Assembly (NCBI GenBank): GCA_028287725.1
Contig: JAQBPC010000440.1
Location: forward strand, 1-15,938
DNA: 15,938 nt
Direction: 5' to 3'
Origin: Chloroflexota bacterium
GTDB taxonomy: Bacteria > Chloroflexota > UBA5177 > JANWHV01
The translations under genes were made by a program, and so were the position numbers. Shown here piece after piece: positions 1 through 6,701 of this stretch (position 1 is its first letter; every line of letters starts with the position of its first letter). The notes beneath the pieces were generated by a model. The model did not search any database, was not told the origin of the DNA, and worked only from the letters and a program-made list of their open reading frames with translations.

Positions 1-847
1 CCAGCCAATCGGAGAACCGCGGCGCGAGCAACACCAGGGCTCCCCCGAATAGCCCGCTCACCGTGAGGAACGTGCCAAGGAACCCCGGGCGTACGCCAAA
101 GCGAAGGGTGAGATACAGCCCGATGAAACCCGCCACGGAACCTCCGCCGCACGTCAGCAACACATCCGGTAAAAGGAGCCGGACATACAGCCGAATGTCG
201 TAGGGCGCGCGCTCCTCGCGCGGCTTTCGCTGGCGCGGAGGTGATGTCAACCATGGCAGGGGGAGCGCGCCAATGATTCCCACGATGACAACCGCGGCCA
301 TACCCCAGCGCAGTGGCCCGACCGATCGGGACGATGCGTGCATAAGCTGGCCGGCGAACGACACAACCTGGCCGCCCAGCAGGTAACCAAGCGAGCCGGC
401 GCCCCACAGCAGGAACGAATTTACGGAGAACAGCCGGACACGCCGGTCGGGTGTGGTGCTATCGGCCAACAACGGGATGCCGCTGACCCAGTAGAGGGTG
501 GCAATGGCACCGTTGAACAGTCCAAAGAATATAAGCAATGGCGCCGCGCCGCTCAACGTCATGCCGAGCATGGTTATCGGATTCACGAACCCGGTCACAA
601 GCAGAAGCGTCCGGTGGCCGATGCGGTCGGCAAGCAGTCCGATGGGCACGGCGCAGAGCAGGCTGGTAACGGCAGGCATGGCGTTCAGGATGCCAATAAA
701 CTGCTTATCGAACCCGAGCGCATAGAGATACAGGTTGAAGACCAGGCTAAAAACAGCCAGGGTCAATCCTTTGCAGAGGGTATACCAGAGAAAAATATGG
801 GCGTTCCGCTCAAATTGGTACGCTTCCGGCACCCTGATACGAGCCAT
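1..847 (-). CDS. MFS transporter, C-terminus beyond window
   Basis: Seen by translating the reverse complement: an open frame from ATG at 847 down to position 2 (282 codons) with no stop, so the 3' end lies outside the window. The product is a hydrophobic multi-pass protein of the major facilitator superfamily. The family's motif A is visible at residues 70-79 (GLLADRIGHR) in the loop after the second membrane helix. Further membrane helices follow, with a charged central loop around RQRKPREERAPYD that probably separates the two six-helix halves. A Shine-Dalgarno GGGAG lies about 5 nt before the ATG. Substrate cannot be told; drug or sugar efflux are both possible. It is divergent from the nucleoside hydrolase at 1051, so nucleoside transport is conceivable, but nothing in the sequence shows it. 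Confidence 0.88.
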   Translation of the reverse strand, partial: MARIRVPEAYQFERNAHIFLWYTLCKGLTLAVFSLVFNLYLYALGFDKQFIGILNAMPAVTSLLCAVPIGLLADRIGHRTLLLVTGFVNPITMLGMTLSGAAPLLIFFGLFNGAIATLYWVSGIPLLADSTTPDRRVRLFSVNSFLLWGAGSLGYLLGGQVVSFAGQLMHASSRSVGPLRWGMAAVVIVGIIGALPLPWLTSPPRQRKPREERAPYDIRLYVRLLLPDVLLTCGGGSVAGFIGLYLTLRFGVRPGFLGTFLTVSGLFGGALVLLAPRFSDWL

Positions 848-855
848 GCATCTCC

Positions 856-887
856 CGCGGCTACACGCGATGAACTTACTAGCCGCG
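856..887 (-). promoter_or_regulatory. Hairpin in the leader of the MFS gene
   Basis: Perfect 8-bp inverted repeat: CGCGGCTA at 856-863 and TAGCCGCG at 880-887, with a 16-nt spacer. It abuts the Shine-Dalgarno sequence (852-856) of the MFS transporter, so in the mRNA a stem would sit directly before the ribosome-binding site. It could affect translation or be an operator for a dimeric regulator. Function is inference. Confidence 0.35.
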
Positions 888-1050
888 CTCCATGCACGAT
901 ACCGGGGCATCGCGGCGTCACTGGCGCGGCACCATAGAGAGGAATCTCGCCAATAGAACATAGCAGGCGGACCAGGCTGGAGCCGAGACTTGTGCCTCTG
1001 GATAGAATGTAAGGGCCGAGTTGGCACGTGAATGATGAAAAGAGAGCGCG

Positions 1051-1977
1051 ATGCAACGCCTTATTATCGACACCGATACCGGTTCGGATGATGCAATTGC
1101 CTTGTTGATAGCGTTTCGTAGCTCGGACGTAAAGGTAGAGGCGATTACCACCGTCGCCGGCAATGTGGGAGTAGACCAGGCAACACGAAACGCGCTGCTG
1201 ACCATGGAGTTTTGCGGGGCAAGCGTACCGGTGTATAAGGGCCTGGCGAAGCCTATTCTGCGGTCACACGCGGACGCCACGTCAATCCATGGCGACGACG
1301 GCATGGGCAACATGAATTTTCCCGCGCCCAAGACGCAGCCCGAGTCGGAGCACGCGGTCGACGCCCTCATACGATTAATTCGCGCCAATCCAGGTCAGCT
1401 GACACTTGTCACGCTTGGGCCACTGTCGAACGTCGCCACTGCCCTATTGCGCGACCCGGGCATCGCAACCCTTGTCAAGGAGACGGTGGTGATGGGCGGC
1501 GCGGCGAACGTAATCGGTAATGTGAACCCCTCGGGCGAATACAACATCTGGGAGGATCCCGAAGCGGCCCGGATAGTGTTCCACTCGGGTATGCCATTGC
1601 TCATGTGCGGGATCGAGCTATGCCGTGGCGACGCGGTCCTAAATGCCGAGGATCAGGCAAGGATCCGGGCCATGGGCACCCGCTACGGCGAGTTCCTGCT
1701 CAACATCAATCGCGTGCTGATCAAAGCAGTCGCCCAGTACGGCATCGACGGCATCGACATGCCGGACCCGATCACCATGGCCATCGCAATCCACCGCGAG
1801 CTATTGCTCGAGCAAGGCCGCTTCTATGTCGACATCGAGACGATTAGCGAGCTGACTCGCGGGGAAACAGTGGTGGATCGCTTCAACACGTTTAATAGAC
1901 CGCCCAACGTGCATGTCGGACTGCGAAGCGATGGCCCCGCGTTCAAGCGCATGCTCGAGGCGCTGCTGGTAGAGTGA
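1051..1977 (+). CDS. Inosine/uridine-preferring nucleoside hydrolase
   Basis: A 308-residue protein of the IunH/Rih family, which hydrolyses the N-glycosidic bond of ribonucleosides to free base and ribose for nucleoside salvage in the cytoplasm. The N-terminal Ca2+/ribose-binding signature is present as DTDTGSDD (residues 7-14; the usual form has Pro for Thr10). The TLGPLSN block (121-127), the VVMGGAANVIGNVNPSGEYN region (146-165) followed by DPEAA, and the late Ca2+ ligand Asp239 are also visible. The residue before that Asp is Pro238 (MPDP), where classical family members have a catalytic-site His (HDP), so base specificity may differ. Length is normal for the family. A purine-rich AAAGAGAG lies before the ATG. 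It is divergent from the MFS gene and convergent with the next gene, 7 bp away. Confidence 0.93.
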   Translation: MQRLIIDTDTGSDDAIALLIAFRSSDVKVEAITTVAGNVGVDQATRNALLTMEFCGASVPVYKGLAKPILRSHADATSIHGDDGMGNMNFPAPKTQPESEHAVDALIRLIRANPGQLTLVTLGPLSNVATALLRDPGIATLVKETVVMGGAANVIGNVNPSGEYNIWEDPEAARIVFHSGMPLLMCGIELCRGDAVLNAEDQARIRAMGTRYGEFLLNINRVLIKAVAQYGIDGIDMPDPITMAIAIHRELLLEQGRFYVDIETISELTRGETVVDRFNTFNRPPNVHVGLRSDGPAFKRMLEALLVE

Positions 1978-1984
1978 CTCGCTG

Positions 1985-2398
1985 TCAGTACACCGTTGGG
2001 ACCGTATCCGTCGCTAGCCCGGCAATGGCGGGCAACTGGCGAACGGGTACATGAATGACCAGGGGTACCCAGGGCCAGTCAACGGGATCGGCGCTCTCCG
2101 GAGTGCCGTCCCGTAGTTGCCCCGTGTCCACTACGGCGAATGGGTCGCCGTCCCCAATGACCGATCGCTTCCGCAGTGCTCGCTCCGCGGCCGCCTGGCC
2201 GTGGGACTGTATCGCTTCAAACGATCGGCCTGCCACGATAACGCGCAGGCCGATCGTTTGATCGTCATGTCGCGCCGTCCCCAGCACCTGTAGCGCCACC
2301 ACGGCGACATCGCCGATAACCAGCGGCCGCCACCCACGCAATTCTCCGCGCTGGGCGCCGATTCGGTTGCGTGCTTCACGGAACTGATCGTCAGTCAT
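1985..2398 (-). CDS. Hypothetical protein, 137 aa
   Basis: Not recognised. The frame is open from ATG 2398 to TGA 1985. An SD-like GGGAAG lies about 10 nt before the ATG. The product starts MTDDQFREARNRIG, then has alternating hydrophobic strands (PLVIGDVAVVALQVLG, residues about 25-40; TIGLRVIVAGRSFEAIQ, 48-64). An amphipathic stretch follows, then DGDPFAVVDTG and a Pro/Trp-rich end. It looks like a small soluble alpha/beta protein, with no signal peptide or membrane helix. Coding is supported by protein-like composition and the lack of a better frame on either strand, not by homology. The gene contains a 17-bp perfect inverted repeat (2217-2261). It is convergent with the nucleoside hydrolase with only 7 bp between stops. 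Confidence 0.55.
   Translation of the reverse strand: MTDDQFREARNRIGAQRGELRGWRPLVIGDVAVVALQVLGTARHDDQTIGLRVIVAGRSFEAIQSHGQAAAERALRKRSVIGDGDPFAVVDTGQLRDGTPESADPVDWPWVPLVIHVPVRQLPAIAGLATDTVPTVY
2217..2261. repeat. 17-bp perfect inverted repeat inside the hypothetical gene
   Basis: Left arm TCAAACGATCGGCCTGC (2217-2233) and right arm GCAGGCCGATCGTTTGA (2245-2261) are exact reverse complements, separated by 11 nt. It lies within the reading frame of the minus-strand hypothetical gene, which stays open through it. No T-run follows on either strand, so it is not a standard intrinsic terminator. It might be a regulator or recombinase site, a strong mRNA hairpin or a bidirectional transcription block between converging genes. 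Confidence 0.85.
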
Positions 2399-2714
2399 TG
2401 CGCCAACTTCCCAGCTGTTGTCAGCTTTGAATTCATGTTCGTACTAGGTTTGCAGGTGTGCTCGGGTCGAGGCCCGCGCTGTCTATACGGTTAGGAGTAC
2501 GAGCCTGGTTTGCATCCGTGGCTCACCCATCTGGCTGATCTTACAAGACCCTTGGACTGGGATGCTGAAGGTGTCGGCGAATGCTCGGTCGATCGGGTCT
2601 CGAACGTGGCGTCGCCGGCACCCCTTTACCTAATAGGCGTATGCGTTTCCAATGAGATTGGTCCTATTCGAAAAACGGTATTCAGACTACTAACTTGGAG
2701 GGCATCGGGAATCA
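2399..2714. other. 316-bp intergenic region upstream of the BrkB gene
   Basis: This region holds the starts of two divergent genes. I found no tRNA, riboswitch or clean promoter. A weak candidate is TTGTCA with an 18-nt spacer to TACTAG near 2420. The octamer GGTTTGCA occurs twice (near 2449 and 2507). A TTG-started frame from 2510 that overlaps the BrkB start does not look protein-like and was not called. Confidence 0.5.
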
Positions 2715-4100
2715 ATGAGTAGCGTGGCCGCACCTGGTACGGCGCGGGCCGGTAGCGCTGTGAAGGAAGCCGAGGCCGGCGCAAAGGAGGCGAAGGGTTT
2801 CGCTACTCGCGCCTTCAAGAAGTTCTCCAACGACTGGACCATGAATCTGGCGGCGATGCTCGCCTACAATGTCCTCACGTCGTTTTTCCCGCTAACTCTG
2901 GCAATTATCACGCTGCTCGCATATATTCCCTCGGTTTCGGGAGGTCCCGAGCATGTGGCGAGTCAGCTGAACACCATCTTGCCGTCCAATATTCGAACAC
3001 AGATCAATATCGCCAACCTGGTTAGATCAGTTAACAGCTCGCTCGGCCTGCTCTCGCTCATCAGTCTCATCGGTTTGCTCTGGAGCGGTATGAACCTCTT
3101 TGGGGCAATCGAGAGCGCCTTCGCGATCATCTTCCGCGTGAAAACACGGAACTTCTTTGCTCAAAAGCTGATGTCGGTGCTGATGATCTTTGTCTTTGCT
3201 TTCCTCATCACGCTCTCATTCGCCTCAACGTTCCTGCTGAGTGCCGCGACGACCACCCTGGGTAAGATCCTCCCAAGCTTCTTCAGCGGCCCATTTGGCT
3301 TGATTATTGGTTACGGCACGACGCTTATATCGCTGTTTGTCCTGTTTGTCGCGATATACACCGTGGTGCCAAACATCCCGGTTCGCTGGCGCTTCGCGTG
3401 GCCCGGAGCGGTCGTAGCGGCGATAGGCATGGCTATCGTGAATAACGTCTTTCCGGCTTTTGCCGCGCACTTTTTGGGCTCCGGCCAGTATGGCAGTGCT
3501 GCCTTAGCCGCGGCCCTGGTCGTCATTACCTGGTTCTGGTTCTTCTCCGTGTTGTTGCTCGTCGGCGCCCAGATAAATTCGCTTAAAATGGGTATCGGCT
3601 ACTGGGAGTATGACCTATCACGCGTGCTTATGGATCAGAAGATTCCGACGAAAGGCGGCGCGCCAACCGCGATCGATGCGCTGAGCGATAAGCATGGGCC
3701 GGAGGTCTTCGAGACGCCTGTTGGGCTTGCGCGAGACTCGGTGGAGACAGAACAGAAGGACACCGCTGGTCAGAAGCAAAACGCGCCGGGGAATCGTCCG
3801 CCGCAAAACACGTCTGCTCCGCCAAAGGACCATAATGTCAACAACGTGAATACATCGCCGGCGGCCAAGCAACATCTCGATATGGCTCAGAAGTCGTCCA
3901 AAATTGACGAGCGGGCCGCCAAGCCACGCTCAGCGGGCGAAATGCCTGCAGACATGGTGGCAACGGGAATTGGCGAGGGAGGCGTGGCTATGGCCCCGCC
4001 CGATACGACCGCGGGGGGTCTGCATGGCCTGATCGTCGTCGGTGCGGTAGTCGGGCTTGTACAAGGTGTCCTCTCCGGAATCCGCAGGCGCCAAGGATAG
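2715..4100 (+). CDS. YihY/BrkB-family integral membrane protein with long C-terminal tail
   Basis: A 461-residue protein. Residues about 35-305 match the YihY/virulence-factor BrkB family: the N-terminal block NDWTMNLAAMLAYNVLTSFF (39-58), then about six membrane segments. These include GLLSLISLIGLLWSGMNLFG (111-130) and the family-typical VPNIPVRWRFAWPGAVVAA (218-236) and LVVITWFWFFSVLLLVGAQINS (268-289). The molecular role of the family is unsettled; it was once labelled ribonuclease BN in error. Beyond the core is a hydrophilic, Gln/Asn/Pro-rich stretch (about 310-430) that looks disordered. It ends in another hydrophobic segment (about 436-455) and a basic RRRQG terminus. The N-terminus is also Ala/Lys/Glu-rich. 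ATG 2715 follows GGAGGG (about 13 nt) and GGGAA (closer). A hairpin sits just after the stop. Confidence 0.88.
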   Translation: MSSVAAPGTARAGSAVKEAEAGAKEAKGFATRAFKKFSNDWTMNLAAMLAYNVLTSFFPLTLAIITLLAYIPSVSGGPEHVASQLNTILPSNIRTQINIANLVRSVNSSLGLLSLISLIGLLWSGMNLFGAIESAFAIIFRVKTRNFFAQKLMSVLMIFVFAFLITLSFASTFLLSAATTTLGKILPSFFSGPFGLIIGYGTTLISLFVLFVAIYTVVPNIPVRWRFAWPGAVVAAIGMAIVNNVFPAFAAHFLGSGQYGSAALAAALVVITWFWFFSVLLLVGAQINSLKMGIGYWEYDLSRVLMDQKIPTKGGAPTAIDALSDKHGPEVFETPVGLARDSVETEQKDTAGQKQNAPGNRPPQNTSAPPKDHNVNNVNTSPAAKQHLDMAQKSSKIDERAAKPRSAGEMPADMVATGIGEGGVAMAPPDTTAGGLHGLIVVGAVVGLVQGVLSGIRRRQG

Positions 4101-4102
4101 AA

Positions 4103-4124
4103 AAGCTCGCTAGCCAGCGAGCTT
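4103..4124 (+). terminator. Stem-loop after the BrkB gene
   Basis: Perfect 9-bp stem AAGCTCGCT (4103-4111) and AGCGAGCTT (4116-4124) with loop AGCC, starting 2 nt after the BrkB stop. The plus-strand T-run is poor (TTCGGCTTCC). On the minus strand the stem is followed by TTTT, so it would fit an intrinsic terminator better in that direction. Likely a transcript-end hairpin for the BrkB mRNA. Confidence 0.55.
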
Positions 4125-4289
4125 CGGCTTCCACTCATGCTTGCCTCGGCCTCGCATGGCCGCCACTACATGCCGCTTAGTCGAAACATTGGGAAGCAAC
4201 GCTAACGCGCGGATGGATATGCCTGGTTGGCGCTTCGTCGTCGCAGGCTCTTATGTTTGAGCAAACAGCATCTGCCCGTGCGCCTGCGT

Positions 4290-4318
4290 TTGAGAGTGCC
4301 TCTCTCCGGCGCTATCAT
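4290..4318 (+). promoter_or_regulatory. Sigma70-type promoter for the aat-rnhB operon
   Basis: TTGAGA (4290-4295) and TATCAT (4313-4318) each match 5 of 6 consensus positions, with an ideal 17-nt spacer. Transcription would start near 4325, giving a leader of about 89 nt before aat. A short palindrome, GAGAG-TGC-CTCTC (4292-4304), overlaps the -35 box and spacer and could be an operator. Confidence 0.65.
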
Positions 4319-4413
4319 GGGTGAAGACTCGTCCGTCCGCGGCATGGGAATGCAAAAGCCGCGCTGTTGCGTCGTGCGTTGAATGACGTGGTTGTCGTGC
4401 TACAACGAGCCAA

Positions 4414-5010
4414 ATGATCCGCTTGCCAGATCGGATTGAGCCAAACTTCCTGCTCCAGGCTTATTCCATGGGAATTTTTCCGATGGCCGACGACGAGGGG
4501 CGGATATCGTGGTATTCGCCCGATCCGCGCGCCATTCTTGAGCATGCAGACCTGCAAGTTAGCCGGTCGCTCAGGTCCGTCGTCCGTAAGGGAACATATG
4601 TGGTACGCTTCGACACGGCTTTCGAGCGGGTCATGCGCGAATGCGCGGCTCCGCGCACCGACGAACGGGGCACGTGGATAACTGAAGAGTTCATCGAAAC
4701 ATATACGACGTTGCACCATCATGGCTTTGCCCATAGTGTCGAGGCCTGGCACGGCGACATGCTCGTTGGCGGGCTATACGGAGTGAGCATTGGCGCTGCC
4801 TTCATGGGCGAAAGCATGTTCTCCCGAATGCCCAATGCCTCCAAGGTATGTCTGGTGAAGCTTGTCGAGCGCCTACAGGCACGTGATTTTCAGTTGCACG
4901 ACACCCAGTTCCTCACGCCGCACCTTGAGCGTCTCGGCGCCAAACTCATCTCGCGTGACGAATATACTCGGCGGCTTCAACAGTCCATTCAAGTGCCATG
5001 CAGCTTATGA
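4414..5010 (+). CDS. aat: Leucyl/phenylalanyl-tRNA-protein transferase
   Basis: A 198-residue cytoplasmic enzyme that adds Leu or Phe from aminoacyl-tRNA to the N-terminus of proteins with basic first residues, tagging them for ClpS/ClpAP-type degradation (N-degron pathway). Family blocks are clear: AYSMGIFPM (16-24), WYSPDPRAIL (33-42), CAAP...GTWIT (77-90), HGFAHSVEAW (103-112), LVGGLYGVSIGAAFMGESMFS (117-137) and LHDTQFLTPHLERLGA (161-176). The protein is slightly shorter than the E. coli enzyme, as is common. The ATG at 4414 is the first start after an in-frame stop near 4383, but it has no good Shine-Dalgarno. It heads a same-strand gene run behind the 4290-4318 promoter. Confidence 0.95.
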   Translation: MIRLPDRIEPNFLLQAYSMGIFPMADDEGRISWYSPDPRAILEHADLQVSRSLRSVVRKGTYVVRFDTAFERVMRECAAPRTDERGTWITEEFIETYTTLHHHGFAHSVEAWHGDMLVGGLYGVSIGAAFMGESMFSRMPNASKVCLVKLVERLQARDFQLHDTQFLTPHLERLGAKLISRDEYTRRLQQSIQVPCSL

Positions 5011-5086
5011 TGGGTGGCGATGCAGTAAAACGTGCAAGCGGGGCATTCGGAATCGCGGCGACCAATGCAGTATCGATCGGCGCCAC

Positions 5087-5767
5087 ATGAGTACCGGAAC
5101 GATCGCCCACATGCACTCCTTGGTTCTGCTAGACAACTGCGACTCACGCGCTACCAGTACAGCATTGCGGCGTACTGCCGGAGCCAATATCTGCGTGGGC
5201 ATGGATGAGGTCGGGCGTGGAGCGTTGGCCGGACCGCTTGTCGCCGCGGCCGTCATCCTGCCCCGCGAGTGCGTGCTGCCAACCGGACAAAGACTCACCG
5301 ATTCGAAGGTTTTAAGTCCCGCTGAGCGCGCGGCCTCAGACGCATGGATTCGTCGGCACGCTGAGCTAGTCGCGATCGAGTCGATTGGGGTGGAAGCAAT
5401 CAATCGCCTGGGAATTGGTTGGGCGAACAGGGCCATCTTTGGCCGCTTGATGGATCGGATTGGCACTGCGCGTTTCCTCGTCGACGGAAACCTCCGCTTG
5501 CATGGGTTAGCGCCACACGGCGCGCGCATCGTATGCCGCTGCGACGGTGACGCATACGAGCCGGCAATTGCCGCGGCGTCGATCGTAGCAAAGGTCTATA
5601 GAGATCGCTTGATGGAATGCCTTCACCAGGCATACCCTTGCTATGGATGGTCGCGCAATGCCGGCTATGCCACGCCGGAGCACCGAACGGCTTTGCTTTC
5701 GAATGGACCATGCACACATCACCGTACGCTGTTCCTGCGCCGCCTCCTAGGGAAGGATGAACGTTAA
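5087..5767 (+). CDS. rnhB: Ribonuclease HII
   Basis: Removes RNA primers and misincorporated ribonucleotides from RNA-DNA hybrids by metal-dependent cleavage. From ATG 5087 the protein has 226 residues, the usual size. Catalytic acids are visible: Asp40-Glu41 in GMDEVGRGALAGP, Asp133 in FLVDGN and Asp155 in CDGDAYEP, followed by IAAASIVAKVYRD (161-173). DSK (72-74) and the C-terminal block GYATPEHRTALLSNGPCTHHRT are also typical. The frame stays open upstream to 4862, but that part overlaps aat and does not resemble the family, so a start at 5087 or at ATG 5111 is preferred. Neither has a strong Shine-Dalgarno. The stop overlaps the next gene's start by 11 bp, suggesting translational coupling. 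Confidence 0.94.
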   Translation: MSTGTIAHMHSLVLLDNCDSRATSTALRRTAGANICVGMDEVGRGALAGPLVAAAVILPRECVLPTGQRLTDSKVLSPAERAASDAWIRRHAELVAIESIGVEAINRLGIGWANRAIFGRLMDRIGTARFLVDGNLRLHGLAPHGARIVCRCDGDAYEPAIAAASIVAKVYRDRLMECLHQAYPCYGWSRNAGYATPEHRTALLSNGPCTHHRTLFLRRLLGKDER

Positions 5768-6665
5768 AGTGTCCAGTGTCTCTCCAGCAACCCAGCGCGA
5801 GCCCGGCTCGGTCGTGGAGCGCTGGCGAGAGCTCTATTTGCAACGAGTTGAGGCGGTATCGCGTCTGAATGATCGGCGTATGCTGCATCGCCTCCAGGGA
5901 TTCGGCACCTGGCCCGTGATCCTTGTCGACCTCATATTGCTCTTGATAATCATACTTATCCTCTCGTTCGTGCTTCTATTCGGTGCCGTAGGCGTAATCG
6001 CAGTACACGATGGGGCATTCACCAAAGGACTCACCAGCAGCTCCATGTCCGCTGTGTTGAAGTCCGCGGCGGACTGGCTGATATCGCCCGGGGGACTGGC
6101 AGTTGGCGCGCTGATTACCCAACTAAGCATTGTAGCCGTACTCTACTGGCGATTAATTGCGCCACGGATTATGACCTGGGCGGATATAGGCTATGGGCCG
6201 TCGTTACGAGACCGCCCGCTCCGAGCATTTCTCTATGGCCTGGGCGTCGGCGTGGCGGCGTATGCTGTCGGTCTCATCATCCTGACAATACTTCAGCACT
6301 TCAACGTCGACATCAACGGGCAGCAGAACACGCTCAAATCCGTCAAGCACTCCGCCATTTGGGTGTTCATTCCCTTTGCGCTGACTGCGGCGGTTACGGC
6401 GCCACTGGCCGAGGAAGCGTTCTTTCGTGGCTATATGCTAAAAGCGATGTCCGTGCGCTATGGTCTGCCCTGGGGCATCGGTTGCTCCTCGGTGGCGTTC
6501 GGCGCGCTCCACCTGCTCGGTAACGTTGGATACGAAGCCATCGCTCTGGCTGCGGTTGGGGCCGTGCTTGGCTGGGGATACTCTCGGACGGGAAACATGA
6601 TAACCAACGTCACGGCCCACATGTTCAACAACGTGATTGGTCTCATCCTCTTATATAACATGTAG
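5757..6665 (+). CDS. CPBP-family intramembrane glutamic endopeptidase
   Basis: A 302-residue membrane protease of the CPBP/Abi (CAAX protease-like) family. Membrane segments lie at about 52-82, 112-135, 155-180, 200-216 and in the C-terminal third. The catalytic signature EEAFFRG (Glu219, Glu220, Arg224) is intact. His252 (GALHLLGN) and the NVTAHMFNN motif (His288, Asn291/292) supply the other conserved residues. An N-terminal charged stretch of about 48 residues precedes the first helix and is presumably cytoplasmic. Family members process prenylated or other membrane peptides in some systems; the substrate here is unknown. The gene begins inside the 3' end of rnhB, so the two are very likely cotranscribed. 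Confidence 0.92.
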   Translation: MNVKVSSVSPATQREPGSVVERWRELYLQRVEAVSRLNDRRMLHRLQGFGTWPVILVDLILLLIIILILSFVLLFGAVGVIAVHDGAFTKGLTSSSMSAVLKSAADWLISPGGLAVGALITQLSIVAVLYWRLIAPRIMTWADIGYGPSLRDRPLRAFLYGLGVGVAAYAVGLIILTILQHFNVDINGQQNTLKSVKHSAIWVFIPFALTAAVTAPLAEEAFFRGYMLKAMSVRYGLPWGIGCSSVAFGALHLLGNVGYEAIALAAVGAVLGWGYSRTGNMITNVTAHMFNNVIGLILLYNM

Positions 6666-6701
6666 GCACGGCCGTACCGACGAGCCGAGAAAGATCCATA
6701 G

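Larger units (their letters stand above)
4101..4413. other. 313-bp intergenic region before aat
   Basis: Holds the 4103-4124 stem-loop and the promoter at 4290-4318. The 21-codon frame starting at 4317 has no ribosome-binding site and is not called. No RNA gene is seen in the rest. Confidence 0.6.

Noticed and set aside
338..937. 199-codon plus-strand open frame
   Set aside because: It lies opposite the MFS transporter, and its composition (Gly/Gln/His/Arg-rich, low hydrophobicity) is that of an antisense shadow.
918..1388. 156-codon minus-strand open frame
   Set aside because: It mostly overlaps the clear nucleoside hydrolase and has no protein-like features.
2510..2722. 70-codon frame from TTG, with TTAGGAG 12 nt upstream, overlapping the BrkB start
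   Set aside because: Rare start codon, no family resemblance and no regular secondary-structure pattern.
4862..5086. N-terminal extension of RNase HII
   Set aside because: It overlaps aat and reads as a Ser/Arg/Cys-rich shadow. The family begins just before the DEVGRG motif.
5005..5529. 174-codon minus-strand frame
   Set aside because: Antisense shadow of rnhB, Arg/Ser/Pro-rich.
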